Below are positions 49,403 to 62,700 of a stretch of 64,000 nucleotides of DNA, piece by piece (position 1 is the stretch's first letter; each line of letters opens with the position of its first letter). A model generated the notes under the pieces. It saw only the letters and a program-made list of their open reading frames with translations. It made no database searches and had not been told where the DNA came from. The position numbers and the translations under genes were made by a program. This DNA is from Smittia aterrima (taxonomy: Eukaryota; Arthropoda; Insecta; Diptera; Chironomidae), in the NCBI GenBank assembly GCA_033063855.1, contig CP093830.1, forward strand, positions 14,074,854-14,138,853. The letters are read 5' to 3'.

Positions 49403-50581
49403 TCTTAAGTGATAAAACTTATTTTTAGTAATCTTATCTACTTCATCAGCATGATGGGCCTTTGTTTTGATGAAGTAATCCAGCCAAAATATTGAATAAC
49501 AAATAGAAGACGAGAAGCATTGTGTAAAAATGATCATAAGATTTAACTATCGAGATGAAGAGAATTGATTTCCTTTTGATATTTGCTTCAATAATTTATT
49601 TTTGTTAATTGCTCCAGCTTTGCACTCTCAAATGATAAGTTCGTTATTAAATCTTTTAGTTGTTGAACCTTTTTATCTTTATTTGAAAAAGATTGATTTG
49701 AAACAGAAAACGATCCCAGTGAAACTTTTTGCCGTTTTTTGACGGTTCAGTCGTTTATTGAGTTTCTTTCGCTTTAATTTTGCATCAAAATTCTTTTCTC
49801 ATTTACGTCCTTTCAGGGCTTGAAGCAAAATGAACTTCTCTTGCTCTAAGCTCTGCTCAGATTCTCCTTCGTTATTCTTTTAATTTGTGTACATATTAGT
49901 TCAAATTTGGATGAATTCTTTGCGTGTAATCTTTGCGCCAGACAGAGGCAAATTTATCTAAATGGTACTTAAGTGAGGGTCGTCTTTTACAACAAAAAAA
50001 ATCTCAGCTTCACTTTGAGCAGTGTTTGAAGCTTAGTTCTCTTTTCTAAGTAAGTTCTTAGTTCGAGTTTCAAGCACTAGCTATGAAAGATTTTCAGTTT
50101 CTTAAATATCCGTAATAACACTTTTCTTCACTCAATGATCAAAGAGCCATACATAAGTATACTATTTTTCTAGAGGACAAATGAAGGCAAAGAAAACAAT
50201 TGTATAAACAATAATTAAATGTAAAACGTAAATGGAAAATTATCGATGACAAAATATTCAGGTAAAAGATTTTTTCTAAGAAACACGCAAAAAAATAATT
50301 AAATCAGTTTTCGTCGCCGTCGATTGAAACAAACATTTAATTTGTTTCTTTCAAACCACAAACTTCCACTTTGAACCGATATCTTTGATTTTTCATTTCA
50401 AACATTTTCCCCTTGAAAGCTCTCTAAAGAAAATCATATTGCCATAAAACTTTGTGTAGTGTATGTTGAGAAAAACAGAAAAAAGGTTTTAAAAGTTTTA
50501 GGAGAATTTTGTAAAAATAAAAGCAAACACAAAAAAGAAGTAAAAGTAAATTTATTTAGTAACGAAAGATCTTCATGATGA

Positions 50582-50591
50582 GTATACGTAT
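50582..50591 (+). promoter_or_regulatory. Dual miR-iab-4-5p / miR-iab-8-5p seed match
   Basis: GTATACGT (50582-50589) is complementary to bases 1-8 of miR-iab-4-5p (ACGUAUAC), and the overlapping ATACGTA (50584-50590) to bases 2-8 of miR-iab-8-5p. One site could serve both microRNAs, which arise from opposite strands of one locus. It lies about 30 nt before the distal poly(A) signal. Confidence 0.55.
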
Positions 50592-50620
50592 TAGTCGTAA
50601 GAGAATTAAATGTAATTCAG

Positions 50621-50626
50621 AATAAA
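50621..50626 (+). terminator. Ubx: Distal poly(A) signal candidate
   Basis: AATAAA about 2.4 kb after the stop, followed by a T-rich stretch. Others lie at 50516-50521 and 50750-50755, so the distal end may vary by about 200 nt. Confidence 0.4.
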
Positions 50627-50759
50627 ACAAACTGTACGGACTTCATTTTTATCGTACTCTTGATACATAAGTAATCTTCTTTGATTATATAAATTTATTT
50701 GGAGAAGAAACAAATGAGGATTTAATTAAAAATGTAAAATAGTTTATTGAATAAAAATA

Positions 50760-53700
50760 TTAAAAAATATTTCATGTTATTTGTAAAATCATTTCCAGAA
50801 AGTTTCCTCCGAGAAATATTCACTCGAAAGCTTTCAGCCGAGACACTGAATTTTCAGTTTTCGTTTCAGTGCCACCTTCATGTGATTTTCAAAACTTTAC
50901 GAAAGCCGTTAAAACTTCATTCACAAGCGCTACTCAACAAAAGAATGTTAAACGATTTAAGCTTCTTTCATCTTTCATTTCTCTGGAATGAGGAAATGTT
51001 ACGGGAAAATGCGCGACTTCGTCTATGAAAAAAGAAAAACTTTAGAATAATATTTGATCTAAAATTAACTTAAATAAGAAAAAGGAAAGGGGAGATTAAG
51101 TCACACGCGCGCAATTTTTAGAGTCAAAATTGATTAAAATTAAAAACAAGAATCATCCGAAACTGAAGAAAAAAAAACGCTTAAGGGAAGAGTTTTTTAA
51201 CAAGAGTTGTGATCAATTTCGCCTGGAAATTATGCATCAGTTTTACATGAAATTCTGCTTGAATTTCAGAGGACCGATAAACCGAAATGATAATGCGATT
51301 TGAACGGCCTAAAATTGAAGTTACGAGATGATTGATAGTTCTGACTGCGTGAGATTTGGCAGAAATCTTTGCTTTCATTTCAGTTTTTCAGGTACAAAGT
51401 TGTCTCGCAGTTTTTGTTAAAAACTATTATAATAAATTTACAAGTTCAATATTCTTCATCCATTCTATTGTTTTATATTGATCCGATATTATAGCCTAAA
51501 CATTGAGAATAATAGTGATAAACTCTCCTGAAGTTTAGCTGAGACACAATGATAAGCTCACTTCATAGGTTCCAAACTTTGGCCTACAGCACATAAATTT
51601 CGTTGTAAATAGCAATTGTCTATTTGTCTATTGCCATAAAACTTTTCTCTCGCACTTCCTGAAAATTAATCATAAACCTAAATGAAATCATTATGTATCA
51701 TCGCCTCAATTCATTCTCTCACAGTAACTCAATCGACGCAACATTCCCAGCATGACTTCAGTACTAAAATTAATTGTTTCTTTATGACCCGTTGTTTGCC
51801 TAATTTGTTCGCCTCGTTCCCTCCCACTCCCTCTCATCTGATCACTTGCTGTAAAATTCAATTTCCCATGAACGAAATGCTTCGAAGAAACATAATCGTT
51901 ACATACTTTCACTCTCGTTTCTGCCACCGGAGTGAGCGAAAATTTTCCTTCAATTTCCTTTCCATATTCTTGAGCATAAAAACATAATAAAAAAAATCTT
52001 TTATTACTTGCACACCGAAAATACAAAATTTTGGATCAACAGGCGGTTTTTTATATTATTTTCATTTTATTGTTATTATCGTGCAATATTAACCATGATT
52101 ATTTTTATTACTTAATGCCTCGTTCCCTCTCTCTTTCTCGTTACTCTTCGATTTTATGAGATTGTTTGCTGTTTTCCCGAACCAAAACTTTATGTTCGTT
52201 TTCGTTAATTCGACATCGAGTACCGAGAGAAAGAGTCTCGAATGGTTTATGTCGATTTCAACGAGCGATAAAAATCAATCCTTTTCATTCAGCTTTTATG
52301 ACTTTATCATCACTTTTATTGCATTTAAAGTGGCGCTTCCACAGAAGCTCAATATTTTATGCTTTGAGCTGATCGCTTAATGTTCTTGTACGACGAAGAC
52401 AATGAGAACATTTATGTTGCAGAATAAATAAAAAATATGCAAATTTTGACTTTCCGCTTGCGAGTAGAAATTCAGAAGCCATGTGGCTACATCATAAACA
52501 ATCGAACTGAACTGTATTGAATGTTAAATTTCCATTTTCACACTTCATATGGAAAAATATGTTTTCGTTCTGTTATTGTTGCTGTTATGACAGAGGATAT
52601 TTTTGAATGCGATTGAAACAAAAGAGAAATATCTGTCGCCTTCTGAAAAATTATGACACAAACCTGCTTTAAATCATAAAAGAAACAACAAACTGCATTT
52701 GACTTTTGCTCGCCCGAGAGCTGTTTCTTAATAAAGTTGTGCTTTGTTTTGAAAAGGAACACAATGCGATATTGACACGTGACAAGCTTTCCGATGCAAA
52801 CGAAGTTAGTAAAGTGATTTATGATGATTTCTTTACCGTTTGCATAACCGTTTATGATCATTGGATAATCGAAAGTGCTGTCACAAGTCATAAAGCAACT
52901 TTGTCTATGTCGTAAAATATTTGAACTTAAATTGTCTCTTGAAATGATTCATGGAAGAGTCTATCGATTCAGTTGTAAGCATAAAGTTTCACTCGCCTAC
53001 TTGCCACCCTCTGAAAGTGTATAAATTTAAGAACAATTACTTAAGCCACTGAGAAAATATATATTTTCGCATATTTGCCAAAGAATTAAAAATAAAACCT
53101 CGAAGTAGAAGTTTTCATCTGTTCATTTGTTGCCACACTTTTTATTCTGGAAAATGAAAAAAGCGTCTCCAAGGACTCCTGCAGGGAGGCAGGCAGGCAA
53201 CGCAAGGAGAAACAATGGAAATTTCCCAAGTATGTTGGCGGAATGATAAGGAAAATACTTTATTTTCTCCTACGTCGAATAAATTTCTCACCCGAAAACG
53301 CAAGCAGCAGCAAAAAAAAATGTTCAGAGCAAGAGGAAAACCCCGACGACGAGAAGAATTTTCTTTCGTGAAGGAAAATTTCGCCGAGAAAGTTGCGGAA
53401 AAAAGAAAACTCGAGAGATGTATGTATATACAATAAAGCAATAATTTTTGTCAGAAATTTAATTTGATCATAAATCTTCGAGGCGTTTTCTTGTTCTCTT
53501 CTTAGTTTGCGTCTTTCTTTGCTTTCCCTTCTCATCTCTCGCTCGCATCGCTCCAACTTGTGTTCTTGTTTCTAGATAAAACTGTATGAGGGAGTTCTTT
53601 TTAATTTTATTCCATCGGTCGCTCCTTCTCACTTGCTCCTTCACTCACACACACTCCGAGGGAAATATATTGTGTAATAAGATTTTCATTTTTATTCCGA

Positions 53701-56700
53701 TCCGATATAATTTATTGTCTTTTATCTCTTGAACGGAGAGCGCCGAAAAAAAGCGAAACTTTCTTTGCCTTGCCTTGTAAAACAAGCAAGAAAGAAAGAT
53801 GGAAACTTGTATATAAGTCATAACTCACCCTCAACATGAAATAAACAAAAAAAAATGTTTTTTTTTCGCATAGAGGAAGATTCGAGAGCAGGGAATGGCA
53901 ATCTATCAAAGCGGGGAACGGATAAATTGCTTGTTGTTGCGTAACTCATATCGGGCGTCGTCTGCTTCTCGAGTATCACAAATCGTGCGATATGCGTTTC
54001 CTTATCGACTGTCTTCATCCTCAAGTGCCATCATTTATTCCTCTCTCCTCGTCTCTTCCTGTACGACGCGCTTAAACACAAAATGAAACACTCTACAAAT
54101 GTCGTTTACAGCAATTTCAGCATTGCCATAAATCAATGATTGAGCCCTTCGGTATGGAAAGAAATAAATTCGTTTTCCTCCGAAACAATTTTTCTTCTTC
54201 TTCCTCCTCTCGCTCGATGATTCTAATCTTCTTTACAACAGAAGCGCAATTCTTTGGAGGATCGTCATCTTATTTTTCTTGTTGTTCACATCCACCATCC
54301 AATTATGTTAGTTTTTCCATTTTCATCGTTTTCACGGAATTGGAATGTCGGCCGCGCAGAAGAAAGCGAATAATTTCCAATGGGGAAACATAAAATTAAT
54401 GAAGAAACGAAAATCCATCATTTTCACTTTCAATTAACAATCTCGACGTGCCACGCGGACGTCGCTGTAAAGAATAAATAAATTAAGGCGAATGTGAAAG
54501 CGAAATTATTGCCTAATGGCGTGTTGAAGGGAAATTTGGAAATGCTTTATATCTTCTCTCCACTTTCACGTTCTATTAAGGATACAAGTTCTCAATTGTT
54601 TTGATGGGATTTTAACAGAGCTTCGCCGAATAATACAAAAAGGTATGGCAAAGAAACATTCATCCAAACTACACCCATTGTTAATTTAGAACGGGTCAAG
54701 ACGCATTAACAACATGAGAGTCGAGGCTTGAGTAGACCTTAGTGCCATCAATAACGATGCTGCTGAGATTTTATGTGAACTTAAAGCGCACGAGACGAAG
54801 AAGCAACGGCGAGAGAAACGAAATAAGAAATCACAAATTGTCTTTAATTATATTTTTACAAGTTCACTTGGCATGTTTGCTTATCATTTTTTATTAATAA
54901 CTCGCGCGCAACCGTCTTGTCACGTTGCTTGTTCCCTCGGCGGTTAATGATGTTGTGCACAGTTGCCTCATGCATCTTCATGTATTTTATGAGTGTTTTT
55001 GGACGCTTCTAACACGGTGTTCAGTAATTTGCCGTCGTGAGGCGAGAGTACTTTAAATTTGCTGCTGCTTCGCAATTCACATTCCCTTCTCTTCGGGCTC
55101 TTTCTTTTGCTGCCTGTTTAGATATTACTAATTTATCAACGCCGCAATAAATTTACTTTAAGGAGGAAGATTTATTTGCAAACTTCTGCTTACCCCGCTT
55201 TATTCTGCAAACACAAGGCGAGGAGCTTGCCAGCCTCTCCCGCTTGTTTTACTCTTAATATTTATGAAACAGCTGCAAGGTTCTTCATCACTCGTGAAGG
55301 GGGAGTAAACCGAGGATGCTTGAGCTCAACCTAAGCTTCCTTCTTCAAAAAAAAACCAAAAAAAAAACTTGAATTTTCAATGATCCACGACACGTGCGCT
55401 TGATTGAGGATTCCGTGTAATTAAAATCAACTCCCCAACAAACTTTCTCCCAATGTTGCCTGTTGGATAAACTAACTTATTCATTCTTCATCCTTAAATT
55501 GAAGAAAGTAATTTATGATTCGCCAACTCAAATAACAAACTTTTCTTCTTTTTCTTCTTAGATCCTTTCTCACAACTTTACCGAGACCCATAATTTAAAA
55601 CTGGCGGTCGGTGCATTTTAAAATTTGTTACTTTCGTAACAAGAACTTGCATTTTTATTTCTCGTAGACAATTTGCTCAGGATTTTCCATTTTTTATATT
55701 CGCTCGGTCACACGAATGGCAAAAGTTTCTCTTCTCCACCCCCGCCAGCATTTCATGAAAAATAAAGTTGCAGAATCATCGTAAAGAGTTATGTACTTGC
55801 TTGCTTGCTTTATTGTGCACTGAAATAGGTGGAAATTTATTTTTTCACAGTTTCTTATTCAGCGGCATCAACTTCTTCATCGTCTTTCGAAGTGTACTAA
55901 GACTTTTAAAGAAACTTTTAAAACTTTAAGCTTGGAATAAAAATGGACTTTTCGTTCTGGTCATAATTTCTTAAACTTTCTTCTGATGTCGCTTGCTACC
56001 AGCACCAGCAGCAACAACTCGTTTAATAAACTCTGCTCGTAAATTATTTCGCGCATCTATCTATCTATCTGTATCACTTGCCTTTGCATTCAGACGCAGT
56101 CATGGAGAAAGTTGTTTGAGTCCATTTAGAAATGTGTTCGGCGCGCCATGCGATGAAGGGAAAAAAAACATTCTCGCTATGCTCTCTCGACGCGAGGAAA
56201 CATAACACTTAGCTTTTCATTCCGCTGTAAAAATGTTTAAATTCTATTGTTTGGACAAATTGCTTGGAGGATTAAAATCATGACATATTATCTTTCTCAC
56301 CCCATTCGCAGCTCGTTTCGCTTTAAGTCGAGGGATGAACAAACAAATTCGAGTCAGTTTGCATTAAAAGGAGATTGAGAATTTTAATGTTTAAATTATC
56401 TCTTTAGAATCCTCATAGGCTCATCAATGTGACTGAGTGTTCAACCACGATTGCGACCTTGCGTGAAACTGAAGAGAAGGGTGAATCACTTAATCACTCT
56501 AACAAACACAAAATGAAGAAATTAAATTTTCTGATAACTCTTTCATAAATCAAACCGCGGCAATTCGTTGAGAACAAAGAATTTCCATAATTGATAAGAA
56601 GAGAGATGGAGGAGCGTTGTTTCAAGATTGTTGCTTTCTACAACTTTCTTCCATCCAAACGTAACTGCAAATTATATTCCATGAAGATAAATTTCGAGGA

Positions 56701-59700
56701 AAGAGAGAGAGAGAGAGTAAAAGAAATTTAGAAAATTACAACACAACAAGAATGTTTTAGGGGCAAATAAGTTAGTGACGTGACCTCACCCTTGAATATC
56801 AGGTAAGTTTCATTCCTATCGAAATATTCTGATGCCATAACCAAACAAGGAGAAGTTAACGTGATTCATTGACTATCCCTCCGAAGAGTCGGTGATTTAT
56901 TGTTGAAATTATTTTTGTGTAGATAATTTATTCGCTTCTTTCCCACTCAGCTACACACTCACACACACAATTTCTTCTCGCTCCGAAAAAGAATTTTTTT
57001 ATAATGTATAATTCAGACCATAAATTATGTAACAGAGGATAGCGGCTGAAGAAGAAAAAAGAAAAATGGAAAAAAGGCAGCAGAAAAAGGAGAATGAAGA
57101 AATGCTAAGGGTGGCTCGTCAAGGGGGGAGCTTACCAAACTTTTTTTCTTCTCTCTCTCTTCCTTTTCCATGGGAATTAATAGAACGAAACCATCACGAA
57201 TTTCCCTTCTTAAGCCTTACGCTTTATTCAGAGAAGTGGGGGATTTTCTCGAGTCGACAACGATGCGACGAACTTCACAGCGAAAAGAAAGCAAAGCAAA
57301 GCAAAGAGGCAAGAAGAGTAATGAGCAAAAGGAACTTGAGCATAAGGATCGTGTATTATAAAAGATATTCATTCAAAATAGATTTATAAGAAAAATTATG
57401 TGCGGGAGGCTTTTCTTCCTCGAGTATTGTTCGAGAGAGAAGAGCTCCGGGATGAATGAAAGAGAAATGGGGGGAATTAAGTGGCCTCGTTATTGTTGGT
57501 AATTATTACAATGTTTTCCTCTTGTAGCACTTGTTTCAAATTTTCTTTCAGACTCTTCCCTCTTTTCGCCATTTCTTTCATCTCGACCAGCCACGAGTCT
57601 TTATGAAATTTATGAAAAGCTTAATGACTATAATTCTTCCTTATTACCCAAAGAGTTTCGCTCAAAGATTTGCAAATAAAAAGCCATTGTTCTGTGATAC
57701 TAAGTGAAGTGAATTGAAGTGAAGGAAGCTCGAGGAGCCGCCTTTATCGTAATTTTTCATTGAGTGATGATGGCACATTTTTGTGGTTAATGAATTTTGC
57801 GCCTAATGCGTTTCAAATTGATTTTCATGGCTCCGAGAGAAGCAGAATGAAACAAAAGCGTTGTAATTTAGTGCGGCGGAGGCGAAATGAAAGATAAAGT
57901 CAAGGGGTGAACGCTGTTTTACATATTTGATTCATTTTTAATGGCGCATCGAGCATCACGTTTTCCTTCTTTTTTCGGCATGGAGTTTCGTGATACGCAC
58001 ATTCATTCACACTCGAAATTAAAGCGGATGGGAAGATAATTTATTGGAAAAACTCTCTTGTTCCGAAAAGTTTACGTGACGCGTGAGAGAATGATGAAAT
58101 TTCCCTGATCCCCGAAAAATTCAAAGGGAAACGGGTTTGAAATATTTTCAAGTATTTTCCGGCAGCCGCTTTAAGAATTCCTCCATTCATCATGGCGATT
58201 AACATTTTTTTCGCACAAATAATAAATTATGTCGATTCTTAATTTTTGTCGGAACAGAAAACTTTTTCTCTTGCTCGTTCGTCTCTTCGTGCTGTTTGCT
58301 CGAATGAAAAATGACAATTTTATTTATTTTTTGTGATAGTTTTTCCTGGATAACGAGATAGAGAGGAAAAAGATTTTCTCAAGCCAAAGCGTCGACGCCA
58401 CGTCGCCGGAATAAATAAGAATTTCAAATAAATAAAAAAAGATTTTATGCAACAAACAGTGAAAAAAAATCATTTGTTATTTCCTTATGTTAATGAAAAT
58501 AAATTGATTTGAGGAGAGAAGAGAAGAGTAAAAAGCAAATCCTTTCTTCAGTCATACTCCTCCTTTGACTTTCTGCACAGGCAAACAAATTTCATCATCC
58601 GGTGATCGTTTTTCACTTCTCGGAGTGTGCTCGCTACGCTTCCTAATCCCATAAAATTTGTTTCTCTCGTTTTCTGCGCGTTATTCATCACTCGCTTCAC
58701 ACGAAACTGTTGTTCTCCGTAGCTAAAAGCTCAAATTACGTCGTGTAAGCCATTTTGCATTTCCATTTAAGCCTTAAATAAATTCAAAAGATGTTCGTAC
58801 GCTCGACAACAGAGGAATTGTCTCAGATCCGATTACGATATAAATTAAGGAATCTGATATGATAAGAAGACAAATAAAAAACAACTTTTCTGCGCTCTAC
58901 GTTGCAGAGAAGAGAAAAATGTTATAAAATATATTGCGAGTATGATACTTTGAGCAAACAACGAAAAATAAATATTGTTTAATCTCATAAATCAGCTCCA
59001 TGAGCAGCAACAACAAAAAAGATTTCTCATTCTTGAAAGAAATTTCTGCCGTATGAATTGTAGTTTTTAATTCTCAAGAACATTAAGATTAAAAAAGCAA
59101 AAAAAAAATTGTTTTTGGAGTAGGAGAAGCGAAAAAAATTATTCTGACGTGGGGGGAGGAATGTGAATGACGTAACAAGAAGTTCTTTTCTATTTTCAAA
59201 TAATTGACTTTCACGTCAAGGGAAATGGAAAATTTCAATTACTTCTACCCGTCCGTCATTCTGTCTGTCTACGTGTCGTGTCGTTATTTATGGACATTCA
59301 CCCTGAAAAGTGTTTTATATTTTTCTTCAAACACAAGAAAAATAGTTGAAAAATTTATCTCGAGCTCAGTTCCTTCGTTTTTGTTATTTCGCGCAATGGA
59401 AACATTTTTTCTCTGCATTTCTGATAGATTTATGGGATTTTTTTCAGACAAAATGTCTGCGAACTCTAGAGCAATGAATAATCTCGAGTTTCAGTTTTGG
59501 GTGCTCGACACACAAAAAAAATTTATTCAAAATGTCTCTTAACGCAGATGACACGAAATAACTTTCCAATATCATTTCGTGGATATTCATGAATATGATT
59601 TTGGTTGATAGTTGATGAGTGTGCAGAAAAGTAGGAGGAAAGAAGCTCTAGGCTGAAACTTCCTTCTTTTCTCGAACTCAGCTTGCCTGCTGCTTCTGTA

Positions 59701-62700
59701 AAATTATTCAAATTTTTTTCTGCTGCTTCTCGAGATGAGAGAAGTAACATAAATTTCAGAAAAAAAAATTCAGCAGAAAAAAATTCAGTAGAAAATTGCT
59801 CTATTGAGCTTTTTATCCTGAAAGAGTTTCATAAATTTCCCGAGCTGGCGTCTTTATTCGAAATACTTTTTCTTATTTCCTTCTCTCTCACTCACTCAAC
59901 ATAAGAAGATGAAAATAAATTTCTGTTCAAAATGCCAAGAAGTTTAGCTGAAAATACTCTGAAGCTTGCAACTTTTGTTAAAGGCGCAGCAGAAGCAGCA
60001 GCAGCAGCATAAGAGTTCAAAACATCTTGACGGAATTTGGATTAAATCCATTAAAATTCCTCGAGGAAGACGGAAAAGAAGAGCAAGATACTTTTAGCAT
60101 CGAATGAAAAACTCACATAAATAAGGCATTGAATAGAGTTGAGAAATTAGGAAAATGTGAGGAAAAAGTTTCTTTCTTTCTTTTTGTCAGTCTCCGAGAT
60201 TTATTTGTTTATTTTGGTGCCGAATGTGCCAACTCCATCCGTGCTCGTGAAGAAGTTTTCTGTTTACATTTTCATTTGATTTCACCAAGAAAGTATTTCG
60301 TTTGAAGGGAAAACTTAACTCTCTTCTTCATTGACTTTCCGCTCCACCGACTTCAATCTTAAGCATCTTTGATCGGATAATTTATTGTGTGATTTCACCG
60401 TGAAATAAAACTAAAAGAAAAACATATCGGAATGATGAATAAACTTATTAAAATACAGAATTGTTTCGTTCCCATGTTTCAACAACTTCAGATCGCATTA
60501 TTCTTCGAGCGAAGGAGATGCATGCATCTTCATTGATTCTGAAAATGCATTCACGCAGTCGAGATTTATGATTTATGTTTGCGGTAATGCAGTGAAGAAC
60601 TTAAAGAAGGAGGAAAGAAGGTATCGAGTGTCGGTAAGAGATGAAAATATCGAGATATTTATGTGATTTTTCCGGCACTGCAGCTCAGCATAAGCGAGCT
60701 CGCTCCGCAGTCGGAATGTTTTCTTTGTAGCATAATTTATTGATTTTGAAAGCTTGGAATATCGAAGCATCGAGCTTCTCTTACCATAAAAGCGCTTATA
60801 AACTCTTTTATTAAGATGTTGAGTTCGAATCGCTTTATTTTCTTAATATCTCTCAGTTCAATTGACACGAAACGCAGAGTGTAGAAACAATCTCTCGAAA
60901 GTGAGGAAAAACATAAAAGTAACGAGTACAACAACAACAACAACCGCAGTCTTGAGAACTTTTCACTTTCTTAAGCAATTCATACAATTTCTTGTTCCTT
61001 CAAAGAAAACTTCGACAAGGGTGCTTTTAAAAATTTATGTTTCGAGAGAGAAATGTTTCAGTCTGAGATGGAATAAATTTTCGGTTTGTTAAGCTGAAGT
61101 GCTGCATCATGAACCACAAAATTTCGATGAGAAAGAAAAGAACTCGAATAACATAAAGCGAAACCATTTTTTGATGCGGTCGAGAAGTGTAGAAATTAAC
61201 AGAAAATAAGAAAATTACACGAGGAGCTCGCAACGAACGAAAGCGAAAAGAAGTTTTCGTCGAAAATTTATTGTGAAATTTATCGGCTACGGTGAGAGAT
61301 TATTAATTATAGTCATTAAGCAAATGTTGTTTTAATGAGAAGTGAGTAATTGCTTTGGTTTCTCCTGATTGTTTCAATAGAAATAAATTTATTTCGCTTT
61401 GATAACACTTTGAGATTGATGTCGACTATCAATCATAGAATTGACAAACGATAAGAAAGTTTTCTATCTTGATAAGAAGAGCGATTGATGGTTTGAATGT
61501 AAATCAATTCAAATTATAAATTAGCCGAAGATAAATCAAGTTGAAAAGTAATTGAATACTTGATGTCTAACAATGGAACTTATATGAATTTTTTAAAGTG
61601 CAGATTCAAATGCCAACCATATTTTATAAAACTTTGAAATGTTTGTTTCTTTACAATTTTGCTTGTTTGCATGCCGTAGCAACTAAATAAATTTGAACTC
61701 CTCAAACGATTTTCACTTCGTTTTAAAATCACTGATAACTTTTCTCACACTCTAGAGAGCTTGTTAATTCACTGAGCCAATTTATCAATTGCATTTTAAT
61801 GATAAATAATTTTACGCCCATCGCAATTTTCACTGCAAATGCAGTGCGCTCATCAGCAACTTTTTATCTCGGAATGTTCGTTGCGCTTGTACAACGTAAA
61901 CAAGGAAGGTGAAATGAACTATTTTTGCATTTGCAAATTTTCATGGAAAGATAAATTGTGCAAATGCAAACAAGTTAGTTAATGGAGAATCAGCAAGTGC
62001 AGAAATTAATGTCAGGACGTTGTTTAAGTTTTCTCCTTGAGACAGCAAAGTTTGCGGCCCATAAAAAATTAATGCTCGTTTGAAGGTTGAAGTGAAACCA
62101 AAGTCATGGCTTTCTGTTGACAAAAACACTCAATTTTAACCTGTTGCATAAGCTTTAATGGCTTTTTACCTGTCCCGACTTTCTTCTCGAAATTACAGCA
62201 GACAGCGATTAGCCTCGTTGTTACATCATTGCCTTTGAGTTGCTGGAAGGCCAGGAAAGTAATAAAAGAAATTTTCGGGTAAGAAATCATTAAAGCGTGA
62301 CATCTTTATGACATTTACAGAGCAGACGAATTGTCACGTCTTGTTGAAGACGAATTCTCACCTTGGCAATCTATCGCTCACCAAAAAAAAAACATTAAAC
62401 TGCAATAGAGAGTTCCACAGATAAATTCAAATCTGCTTAGGAGCGATTGTCAATAAATTTTCATTTATTTATTTTTATTTCCAAGTAATGAAAAGTTATT
62501 GCGAGCGGAGAAGTTTTTGATTTTATTATGGGGCTTCCATGTGAGAAACTTTGCATTTGGCATATTGTATCTCGATTTGATTTACTCGCCGAGAACATTA
62601 TTCAGCTCATTTGTTTCATTTTCTTATTCTTGAGTGGAATCAACAATTTAAAGACTTTTGTCTTCCCCCTTACATGAGCAGCACAACCCGAAAGCTGAAA

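Larger units (their letters stand above)
48222..50650 (+). other. Ubx: Ubx 3' UTR (probable, long form)
   Basis: This AT-rich stretch follows the stop and has no coding signal. It carries an AC run at 48297-48309, poly(A) signals at 49173-49178, 50516-50521 and 50621-50626, and four sites matching the miR-iab-8-5p seed. Drosophila Ubx makes short and long 3' UTRs by alternative polyadenylation, the long form exposing more Hox-microRNA sites. Here a proximal form would be about 0.97 kb and a distal form about 2.4 kb. The end is inferred from signals, not from transcripts. Confidence 0.6.
50438..51645. repeat. Two copies of the 16-mer ATTGCCATAAAACTTT
   Basis: The identical word occurs at 50438-50453 and 51630-51645. 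Its 11-nt core ATTGCCATAAA recurs at 19057-19067 and 54122-54132. It combines a GCCAT (Pho-type) core with CCATAAA (reverse of TTTATGG). No longer homology is visible around the copies, so they are not obviously a transposon. Confidence 0.6.

Noticed and set aside
56790..56812. TATCAG|GTAAGT as a ratchet point or donor
   Set aside because: The preceding sequence lacks a proper pyrimidine tract and the site is outside Ubx. It could be a donor of a non-coding exon, but nothing supports one.
57290..57306. AGCAA/GCAAA short tandem repeat
   Set aside because: A plain simple-sequence run of three to four units with no wider structure.
60820..60840. AGTTCGAATCG resembling a tRNA B box
   Set aside because: No matching A box, no acceptor stem and no cloverleaf could be drawn around it.
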